5,609 nt of DNA. Origin: Lysobacteraceae bacterium (GTDB lineage Bacteria; Pseudomonadota; Gammaproteobacteria; Xanthomonadales; Xanthomonadaceae). Where the stretch lies: NCBI GenBank assembly GCA_004173415.1, contig SEHC01000151.1, positions 1 to 5,609 of the forward strand, read 5' to 3'. Made by a program: the position numbers and the translations under genes. A model generated the notes under the pieces. That model did not search any database. It was not told the origin of the DNA and saw only the letters and a program-made list of their open reading frames with translations. Positions 1 through 5,051 of this stretch are shown here, piece by piece (position 1 is the first letter of the stretch; each line of letters starts with the position of its first letter).

Positions 1-221
1 GTCAGGGTCACGGTCAGCACCACTTCGAAAGCGGTGTCGCTGAGACGCTGCACGCGCTGGTTGAGGTTGAGCTGCAGTTCCGGCTGCACGGTCTCGCTGT
101 AGATCGCCGGCGCGCCGGGAACCTCGAAGGACACGTCCTTGACGTAGATTTTCTCGACCGTGAAGGCCGGGCCGGGGGCTTCGGCGGGTGCGGCGACGCC
201 GTTGGTGGTTTCGTCGGACAT
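1..221 (-). CDS. secB: SecB protein-export chaperone, N-terminal part (cut by left window edge)
   Basis: SecB is a cytosolic homotetrameric chaperone that keeps secretory preproteins unfolded and delivers them to SecA at the SecYEG translocon. The first 73 codons are visible, about half of the usual 150-170 residues; the rest lies left of position 1. After a variable acidic/alanine-rich lead, the conserved start of the SecB fold is clear: FTVEKIYVKDVSFEVPGAP around residues 20-38, followed by PELQLNLN and the strand AFEVVLTVTL. The ATG is at 221-219 on the minus strand. A GGAG Shine-Dalgarno (complement of 229-232) sits 7 nt upstream, which fixes the start. The gene lies downstream of a yibN-like rhodanese gene on the same strand, separated by 116 nt; this pairing is also known in enterobacteria, where grxC sits between them. 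What follows secB (gpsA in E. coli) cannot be seen. Confidence 0.97.
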   Translation of the reverse strand, partial: MSDETTNGVAAPAEAPGPAFTVEKIYVKDVSFEVPGAPAIYSETVQPELQLNLNQRVQRLSDTAFEVVLTVTL

Positions 222-303
222 GAACGTACTCCGTGACTCGATAAGGGAAAAGAAATGACGATGCAGGGGACCGGCCATCATCTCATGGGATGGCGGCGCG
301 GCT

Positions 304-323
304 GCCGGGCTTCAAGTCCCGGC
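304..323 (-). other. Hairpin in the yibN-secB intercistronic gap
   Basis: GCCGGG at 304-309 and CCCGGC at 318-323 form a perfect 6-bp GC stem with an 8-nt loop, 14 nt past the yibN stop codon on the transcribed (minus) strand. No U-tract follows, so it is not a canonical intrinsic terminator. It could slow 3' decay of the yibN message, partly terminate, or be chance in high-GC DNA. A second, weaker stem (GCCATC 274-279 with GATGGC 289-294) follows before secB. Confidence 0.3.
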
Positions 324-337
324 CCGGGTATTGCGGA

Positions 338-772
338 TCAGCGGCCCTTGACCAGCGGCAGGTCGGCCTGCTGCCAGGCCGCGACACCGCCGTCGAGCCA
401 GTAGACCTGCTCGAACCCGGCCTTCTTCAAGCGCTTGGCCGCGCCCGCCGAAGCCTGGCCGTTGCGGCACAGCACCACCACCGGCAGGGCCCGCGCGGCC
501 GCCAGCAGCTTGTTTTCCGGGTCGAACTGGCTGGGCGCCACGTTGCGGCTGCCGGCGATATGGCCCTTCTCGAAATCGCCGCTGGCCGACAGGTCCACCA
601 CCAGGGCGTTCTCGCGGTTGACCAGGGCAGTCAGCTCGGCCGGGCGCAAGGCCTTGTAGCCACGGAACAGGCGCGCGATTTCGGTGGCGATCAGGGCCAC
701 GGTCAGGCCGACCAGGGCCAGCGAAAGCAGCGGCGTGGAGCTGGCGAAAGCCTGCAATTGTTCGAAGTTCAC
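338..772 (-). CDS. yibN: Membrane-anchored rhodanese-like protein, YibN family
   Basis: This 144-residue protein has one N-terminal membrane segment (about residues 14-33, rich in Leu/Ala/Val) followed by a single rhodanese domain (about 40-142). Rhodanese domains carry sulfane sulfur as a cysteine persulfide. The domain shows the usual VVDL strand, DFEKGHIAGSRNV (66-78), the active-site loop CRNGQAS with Cys102, and GFEQVYWLDGGVAAW before the end. The loop length and Cys suit a sulfurtransferase, but the acceptor is unknown. The layout of N-terminal anchor, short linker, domain and closing LPLVKGR matches E. coli YibN, as does the position just upstream of secB. The start is GTG (772-770); I see no strong Shine-Dalgarno and no nearer ATG that keeps the membrane segment. 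The stop is TGA at 340-338. The gap upstream is 78 nt. Function is inferred from the domain alone. Confidence 0.93.
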   Translation of the reverse strand: MNFEQLQAFASSTPLLSLALVGLTVALIATEIARLFRGYKALRPAELTALVNRENALVVDLSASGDFEKGHIAGSRNVAPSQFDPENKLLAAARALPVVVLCRNGQASAGAAKRLKKAGFEQVYWLDGGVAAWQQADLPLVKGR

Positions 773-850
773 GATATGGGCAGCTGCAAAACGGGCCGAG
801 ATTGTCGCACAGGCGGGAAACAGCGTGGCGGCGACCGGCGGGCCGGCGGC

Positions 851-1279
851 CTACTCTCCGTTCCACAGGTCCGGCAGGCCGGCCACCAGCCACCAGCGCT
901 TGGCCTCGGCATCCCAGCGCCAGATCTCCCGGTAGCGCTGGGTGCGTTCGGCCATGGTGTGCCGGTTGATCACCCGGATTTCGATGTTGCGGACCACCGC
1001 GCCATCCTCGGCCAAGGTGCTGCCGCGGTCGCCGTAGCCGGATATCTCGATCTGCCGGTAACGCTCGAAGCCCAGTTCGGTCATTGGATGGGCCTGGCGA
1101 TAGGCCGGATCCACCAGCTCCCACGCCTGTTCGAACTCACCCCAGCGGATTGCCGCGGCATAAGCGTCCTGCATCGCCTCCAGCTGGCCGCCCTTCTTGC
1201 GCTTGCCCAGTGCCCCGGCCGGCGCGGAAACCACCAGCGCCAGGCACAAGACCATCAGGACCTTCAAGCACTTGCCCAT
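851..1279 (-). CDS. Small secreted protein of unknown function, possible NTF2-like fold
   Basis: I do not recognise a named family for this 142-residue protein. It begins with a good Sec signal peptide: a short basic start (MGKCLK), a hydrophobic core at about residues 7-17, and an AxA cleavage context (A19-P-A21 or A21-G-A23). There is no lipobox, so it is probably released into the periplasm. The mature part starts with a basic GKRKKGG stretch. It continues with a helix around DAYAAAIRWGEFEQAWELVDP, a middle part with GYGDRGSTLAEDG, a strand-like segment RNIEIRVINRHT, and a tryptophan-rich end (WRWDAEAKRWWL). Helices followed by paired strands with a Trp-rich last strand recall NTF2-like proteins, but that is only an impression. 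The ATG at 1279-1277 has a GAGG Shine-Dalgarno (complement of 1286-1289) 6 nt upstream, and the stop is TAG. It follows the hotdog gene by 27 nt, so the two are probably cotranscribed. Confidence 0.85.
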   Translation of the reverse strand: MGKCLKVLMVLCLALVVSAPAGALGKRKKGGQLEAMQDAYAAAIRWGEFEQAWELVDPAYRQAHPMTELGFERYRQIEISGYGDRGSTLAEDGAVVRNIEIRVINRHTMAERTQRYREIWRWDAEAKRWWLVAGLPDLWNGE

Positions 1280-1306
1280 GCCGCACCTCTTCGCGAAGGC
1301 TGCATC

Positions 1307-1810
1307 CTAACCTTTCAGGATGGCCACATAACGCCCGGCCAGGTCGGCCATCAGCTCGGACCCCGCCCCCTCGCCCGGCGACCGCATGTGCGCGTGGATC
1401 TGGATGCGGGCGCGGCCGCGCTGGGACAGGGTGGCCAGGAAGGTATCCCAGGACTGGCCCGGCGCCAGTCGCGCCGACGCATGAAGAGGCGCGTACAGGG
1501 GCTTGAGGTAGCGCACCGCGCTGTCGGCCACGAACACGTCCGCCGCCATCCCGGCCTCGTGCACGCGAAGGGTGACCAGGCCCCAGCCGGCGAAGGTCAT
1601 CAGCGAAGCCATGCTGCCGCCGAACGCGCCGCCCTTGTCGTTCCTGTTGGGCTGCAGCGGTGCCTCCAGGCTGAGGCCATCGCCGTCGTAGCCGGCCACT
1701 CGCACCTGCATCGCCGCGACCGGCGCCATCTGCCGTGCGTGGGCGCGCAGCGATTCCAGCGCCGCTTCGCGCGCGCTTGCCCCGGGCGAACCCATCACTG
1801 CGGCTTCCAT
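1307..1810 (-). CDS. Stand-alone hotdog-fold protein, YiiD C-terminal/MadB type (putative thioesterase or malonyl-ACP decarboxylase)
   Basis: This 167-residue single-domain protein matches the C-terminal hotdog domain of E. coli YiiD. The signature is the loop PNRNDKGGAFGGSMASLM (residues 54-71) running into the long hotdog helix AGWGLVTL, then the strand ADVFVADSAVRYLKP (90-104) and RARIQIHAHM (133-142). Such proteins are usually annotated as thioesterases. As I recall the literature, YiiD (MadA, acetyltransferase plus hotdog) and stand-alone hotdog MadB proteins were shown to be malonyl-ACP decarboxylases supplying acetyl-ACP, with an essential Asn on the conserved loop; Asn55 or Asn57 would be its counterpart here. 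No acetyltransferase domain precedes it, so it has the MadB layout. I chose the ATG at 1810-1808, with AGGA (complement of 1821-1824) 10 nt upstream. ATGs at 1828-1826 and 1795-1793 are alternatives; the first would overlap the hemD start. The gene is divergent from hemD and heads the minus-strand group towards secB. Confidence 0.9.
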   Translation of the reverse strand: MEAAVMGSPGASAREAALESLRAHARQMAPVAAMQVRVAGYDGDGLSLEAPLQPNRNDKGGAFGGSMASLMTFAGWGLVTLRVHEAGMAADVFVADSAVRYLKPLYAPLHASARLAPGQSWDTFLATLSQRGRARIQIHAHMRSPGEGAGSELMADLAGRYVAILKG

Positions 1811-1826
1811 CTGAGATGATTCCTGC

Positions 1827-2588
1827 ATGGCCCTGACCAAACCGCCCGGATGGTACGTCATCTCCTTGCGCCCCCGTGGTGGCCACGGGTCACTGCGGCA
1901 GGCTGCTGCCGCCCACGGCGCGAAGCTGATCGCGCTGTCGCCGTGGCGGCTCGAGCCGCGTGTCGACGCCCAGGTGCGCGAGGTCCTGCGGCAGGCCATT
2001 GCAGCCCCTTGCGTACTGTTCACCAGCCCGACCGCGGTCCGCGCCGCCGCCGGCCTGTTGCCGTTGCAGCGCCACGATGCAGGGCAATCGTGGCTGGCGG
2101 TCGGCGCGGGTACCGCCCGGGCCCTGCGCGAGGCGGGCATCGATGCGGTGCAGGCGCCAACGCGGATGGACGCGGAGGGGCTGCTGGCACTGCCCGCGCT
2201 GCAGCAGGTTCGCGGGATCCAGGTCGGCCTGGTGACCGCGCCCGACGGTCGCGAATTCCTACCGCCCGCACTGCAACAGCGCGGCGCCGAGGTACTGCGC
2301 GCCGACGTCTATGCGCGCGTGCCGGTGCCGCTTGCGGCCACCGCGTTGCGCAGGTTGCGTACGCTGGACCTGCCGGCGGCACTGGTACTCAGCAGCGGCG
2401 GCGCGCTGGAGCAGGTGCTGTCTACCCTGCCGCAGGACCTGCGGGAACGACTACGCGCGTTGCCGGTGGTGGCCGCCAGCACGCGCCTGCGGGAACTCGC
2501 AAGGGCCCGGGGTTTCGGTGACGTGGTCGTGGCGGCCGGACCCCTGCCGGCGCAGCTGCTTGCCGCGATCTCACATCGCTTCCGTTAG
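1827..2588 (+). CDS. hemD: Uroporphyrinogen-III synthase
   Basis: HemD closes the linear tetrapyrrole hydroxymethylbilane with inversion of ring D, giving uroporphyrinogen III, the precursor of heme, siroheme and cobalamin, in the cytosol. The 253-residue length fits the family (about 246 in E. coli). The two-lobed fold can be followed: WYVISLRPRGGHGSLRQAA and LIALSPWRLE in lobe 1; the interlobe motif FTSPTAVRAA (65-74) and AVGAGTARALREAG (91-104); VTAPDGREFLPPAL (136-149) and ADVYARVP in lobe 2; then LSSGGALEQVL (188-198) and ASTRLRELARARGF near the end. HemD is poorly conserved in general, so the genetic context adds weight. An in-frame stop at 1812-1814 leaves the ATG at 1827 as the only reasonable start; the Shine-Dalgarno is weak (GAGA at 1813-1816). 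It is the first gene of the hemDXY operon, and hemC is not adjacent. Confidence 0.95.
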   Translation: MALTKPPGWYVISLRPRGGHGSLRQAAAAHGAKLIALSPWRLEPRVDAQVREVLRQAIAAPCVLFTSPTAVRAAAGLLPLQRHDAGQSWLAVGAGTARALREAGIDAVQAPTRMDAEGLLALPALQQVRGIQVGLVTAPDGREFLPPALQQRGAEVLRADVYARVPVPLAATALRRLRTLDLPAALVLSSGGALEQVLSTLPQDLRERLRALPVVAASTRLRELARARGFGDVVVAAGPLPAQLLAAISHRFR

Positions 2589-2598
2589 CATCTGCATG

Positions 2599-2615
2599 GC
2601 AGGAACCGATCCTGC
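2599..2615 (+). other. Small hairpin in the hemD-hemX gap
   Basis: GCAGGA at 2599-2604 and TCCTGC at 2610-2615 form a perfect 6-bp stem with a 5-nt loop. It ends 3 nt before the hemX Shine-Dalgarno sequence. With no T-run after it, it is not an intrinsic terminator. It might tune hemX translation or mark an RNA processing site, but chance occurrence is also possible. Confidence 0.3.
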
Positions 2616-2618
2616 ATC

Positions 2619-2625
2619 AGGAAGG
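2619..2625 (+). promoter_or_regulatory. Ribosome binding site fixing the GTG start of hemX
   Basis: AGGAAGG lies 5 nt before the GTG at 2631 and is the strongest Shine-Dalgarno in the hem cluster. It supports this GTG as the start. The only nearby upstream ATG (2596) is out of frame and runs into a stop at 2632-2634. Confidence 0.7.
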
Positions 2626-2630
2626 CCGGA

Positions 2631-3668
2631 GTGAGCGAAGAAGACCTGCACCCGACCCGTCCGCGCAGTCGCGCCGGGCTGGCCATCGCCCTGCTGGCCC
2701 TGGCGGTGGTTTTCCTGCTGGGCTGGCGCGGCTGGGCCTCCTGGCATGCATGGCGGGCGAGTGAACGGGCCGCCAGCGCCCAGGCATCCCAGCGCATCGC
2801 GGCACTGGAGCAGCGCCTGGAAACCCTGCGCCGGGACCAGCGCGCGCAGGGCCAGCGCCTGCTCGACGCCGCGGCGACCAACCGCGTGCTGCGCGACGAG
2901 GTGCTGGGCCTGAGCCAGCGCGGCGCGCTGCTGGAACAAAGCATCTCCCGGCTGGCCGATCCGACCCGCCACGGCGCCCAGGCCCTGCGCCTGGACGACG
3001 TCGAACTCCTGCTGAGCCAGGCCCGGCAACGTCTGGACATCGCCGACGACCTCGATGGCGCGCGCCGCGCCTACGCACTGGCCGCTGGCGCCCTGCAGGG
3101 CGTGGACGACCCGCGCCTGCTCAACCTGCGCCAGGCGCTGGCCCAGGAACGTGGCGCGCTCGACGCCCTGGGCAAGGGTCCGCGGGCCGCGCTTTCCGGC
3201 CAGCTCGATGCGTTCTACGCTGCACTGCCCAAGCTGCCCCGATCCGCCGCGGTCGATGCCCGCGACCGTCGCCCGGCATGGCAGCGCTGGCTGTCGCCGC
3301 TGGTCGACATGCGCCCCACGCGCGATGAGATGAAGATTTCGTCCTCCGATCGCAGTGCGGCCCAGGCCGCCCTGCAGGTCGAACAGGCCCTGGCCCATGC
3401 CGCCCTGGAGCGCAACGATCAGGCCGGCTTCCGCGCCGCGATCGCGCGCATCGATGCCTGGCTGCCGCGCCTGTGGCCGGATTCGCCCGCATTGCGCCAG
3501 GCCCGTGCGCAGTTGCGCGGCCTGCGCGCCGCGCCGCTGCAGTCCGACCCGCCCGTGCTGGGCAGCACCCTGGACCAGCTGCGCCTGCTCAGGAACAGCG
3601 GGTTCTCCCTGCCCGCCCCCGCCATCGCGGCCGGCCCGCCGGCGCCGCAGCCACCGGAGCTGGAATGA
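2631..3668 (+). CDS. hemX: HemX-family membrane-anchored protein of the heme operon
   Basis: The 345-residue protein is a bitopic inner-membrane protein with a large periplasmic part. It has a short Arg-rich cytoplasmic N-terminus, one membrane segment (about residues 15-31), and a long Gln/Arg/Glu-rich coiled coil (about 44-108). The conserved HemX core follows, starting LDDVELLLSQARQRL (121-135), with WQRWLSPLVDMRP further on and a Pro/Ala-rich tail (326-345). Databases often call this family uroporphyrinogen-III C-methyltransferase, but I see no SAM-binding methyltransferase domain, so that name should not be carried over. A structural or regulatory role in tetrapyrrole synthesis is inferred from linkage to hemD. 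It is somewhat shorter than E. coli HemX (about 390 residues). The start is GTG with a strong AGGAAGG 5 nt upstream, 42 nt after hemD. Its TGA stop overlaps the hemY start. Confidence 0.93.
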   Translation: MSEEDLHPTRPRSRAGLAIALLALAVVFLLGWRGWASWHAWRASERAASAQASQRIAALEQRLETLRRDQRAQGQRLLDAAATNRVLRDEVLGLSQRGALLEQSISRLADPTRHGAQALRLDDVELLLSQARQRLDIADDLDGARRAYALAAGALQGVDDPRLLNLRQALAQERGALDALGKGPRAALSGQLDAFYAALPKLPRSAAVDARDRRPAWQRWLSPLVDMRPTRDEMKISSSDRSAAQAALQVEQALAHAALERNDQAGFRAAIARIDAWLPRLWPDSPALRQARAQLRGLRAAPLQSDPPVLGSTLDQLRLLRNSGFSLPAPAIAAGPPAPQPPELE

Positions 3669-4930
3669 TGAAGGCCTTCCGCACCACCCTCCTGTTGCTG
3701 CTGCTGGTGGCGCTGGGCGTCATCGCCGCGCAATGGCTGCAGCACGACGCCAGCCGCGACTTCGGCCAGGTGTTCCTGCGCATGGGCGGTTACGACTACA
3801 GCACCAGCCTACCCGGCGCGCTGCTGACCCTGACCACGTTTTTGCTGCTGTTGTGGCTGCTGTGGAAACTGCTCAGCCTGCCGTTCCGCGCCTGGAACCG
3901 CCATCGTCGCAAGCAGGCGCGCGCGCGCCTGATCGAAGGCATGGAAGCGCTGCACGCCGGGCATTGGTCCCGCGCCGGCAAGTTGCTGCAACAGGCCGCC
4001 GACGACGCCGAAGTGGGCAGCCTGGCGCGCCTGGGTGCAGCGCGCGCGGCCCAGGCGCGCGGCGATGACGTTGCCACCGAAGCGCAACTGGCGGTCCTGG
4101 CCGAGCGCAATGCGGCCGTGCACGCATTGGCCGTGGCCGATCTAGCCTTGGCCAGCCAGCAACCGGCGGCGGCGCTGGCCGCGCTGGATGCACCAGCGGC
4201 CCAACCGCTGCCGCCACGCGGCCTGGTGCTGCGCGCCGAGGCCCTCGCCGCCACCGGACGCGCCGGCGAAGCCTATGGAATGCTGGGGCCGATCCGCCAG
4301 CAACGGGCCCTGTCGCCGACCGCCTATGCATTGCTCGAAGCGCGCCTGGCCGCGCAGGCGCTGCGCGAGGCCGACGATGCCAACGTCCTGGCCGAACGCT
4401 GGGAAAGCCTGGCCAAGCCGTTGCGCCTGGAACCGCCGATCGTCGCCGCCTACGCCGAACGCGCCGCCGGCCTGCGCTGGGACGACGCGGCCATGCTCAG
4501 CCTCGGCCAGGCGATCGATACGCGATGGGACGAGTCGCTGGTCGCGCTTTACGGACGCCTGCCGATCGGCAAGCTGGATTCGCGCCGCGCCAGCGCGCAG
4601 CGCTGGTTGCAGTCCCATCCCGACAGCCCCGCGCTGCTGGTCGCCCTGGCGCAACTGGCGCGGCAGCAGGGCCAGTGGCCGCAGGCCACGGAATTCCTGC
4701 ATCGCGCCCTGGCCCAGGGGGCCGGTGCGGAAGCCTGGGAAGAGCTGGGCCACGGCTTCGTTGCCAGCGGCCAGGAAGAACTGGCCCGGCGCAGTTACAC
4801 CAATGCACTCAATGCCAGGCGTGGCGAATCCACCGCGGAACTGCCCGGCCGCGACCTGAAGCAGAAGATATTCGACCAAGCCGTGGTCGAGGAACGCGAC
4901 GAACACGGCGTGCCGCGGCTGCGCGGCTGA
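3665..4930 (+). CDS. hemY: HemY protein: inner-membrane protein with C-terminal TPR repeats
   Basis: This 421-residue protein has the proteobacterial HemY layout. A first membrane segment lies at about residues 6-22 and a second at about 49-70. Between them is a short periplasmic loop with the family motif RMGGYDYSTSLPG (39-51). A basic stretch RHRRKQARAR (79-88) then leads into a long Ala/Leu-rich helical cytoplasmic region of TPR type. The clearest TPR units are near residues 321-387 (from SPALLVALAQLARQQGQW to SGQEELARRSYTNAL). It is unrelated to Bacillus subtilis HemY, the FAD-dependent protoporphyrinogen oxidase: no FAD-binding GxGxxG motif is present. A scaffolding role in heme synthesis is inferred from family and operon. 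Two tandem ATGs are possible (3665 or 3668). I prefer 3665 because it forms an ATGA overlap with the hemX stop, suggesting translational coupling; GGAG at 3656-3659 serves either. Confidence 0.94.
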   Translation: MMKAFRTTLLLLLLVALGVIAAQWLQHDASRDFGQVFLRMGGYDYSTSLPGALLTLTTFLLLLWLLWKLLSLPFRAWNRHRRKQARARLIEGMEALHAGHWSRAGKLLQQAADDAEVGSLARLGAARAAQARGDDVATEAQLAVLAERNAAVHALAVADLALASQQPAAALAALDAPAAQPLPPRGLVLRAEALAATGRAGEAYGMLGPIRQQRALSPTAYALLEARLAAQALREADDANVLAERWESLAKPLRLEPPIVAAYAERAAGLRWDDAAMLSLGQAIDTRWDESLVALYGRLPIGKLDSRRASAQRWLQSHPDSPALLVALAQLARQQGQWPQATEFLHRALAQGAGAEAWEELGHGFVASGQEELARRSYTNALNARRGESTAELPGRDLKQKIFDQAVVEERDEHGVPRLRG

Positions 4931-4995
4931 CCGCCTTGGCCGCGGTCGCGGCACGCTGAGTTACACCATTGGCCGCGCTGGCCCCTGAAACGGAA

Positions 4996-5025
4996 CCGGC
5001 CGCCGAAGTTGCCCCTGGCGGCCGG
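4996..5025 (-). terminator. Probable intrinsic terminator of the thiolase gene
   Basis: CCGGCCGCC (4996-5004) and GGCGGCCGG (5017-5025) form a perfect 9-bp, all-GC stem with a 12-nt loop. On the minus strand it begins 27 nt after the thiolase stop codon and is followed by the interrupted T-rich tract TTCCGTTTC. On the plus strand no T-run follows, so it fits the thiolase transcript better than hemY, though the stem could also slow RNA polymerase arriving from hemY. Confidence 0.5.
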
Positions 5026-5051
5026 CATCGGCAAACGCGTCCGCGCTGCGC

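Noticed and set aside
801..806. GACAAT on the minus strand upstream of yibN as a -10 element
   Set aside because: It matches TATAAT at only four of six positions and no acceptable -35 hexamer lies 16-18 nt upstream, so a promoter cannot be claimed from sequence alone.
290..1819. A 509-codon open frame on the plus strand across the yibN, secreted-protein and hotdog region
   Set aside because: It lies antisense to three well-supported minus-strand genes, has low-complexity Arg/Gln/His/Gly composition with no recognisable domain, and is explained by the scarcity of stop codons in high-GC DNA.
1829..2140. Extension of the hotdog gene upstream to 2140, giving a 277-residue protein
   Set aside because: The extra N-terminal part is antisense to the conserved start of hemD and has no domain character. 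Family similarity begins only shortly after residue 15 of the short form.
2596..2634. A 12-codon ORF overlapping the hemX GTG as a possible leader peptide
   Set aside because: It has no Shine-Dalgarno of its own and no telling codon runs, and it falls in an ordinary intercistronic gap.
2571..3398. A 275-codon minus-strand open frame opposite hemX
   Set aside because: It is antisense to a clear HemX-family gene, has no recognisable domain, and arises from codon bias in high-GC DNA.
3473..3664. Extension of the hemY frame upstream to 3473
   Set aside because: It would overlap the end of hemX by nearly 200 nt, and the added residues are Arg/Pro/Ala-rich shadow sequence. HemY proteins begin with the first membrane segment directly after the chosen ATG.
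4939..4952. GCCGCG/CGCGGC stem just after hemY as its terminator
   Set aside because: The loop would be only 2 nt and no T-run follows. Such short GC palindromes are frequent at this base composition.
4142..4954. A 270-codon minus-strand open frame opposite hemY
   Set aside because: It is antisense to the TPR part of hemY, with no family resemblance and no Shine-Dalgarno I could support.
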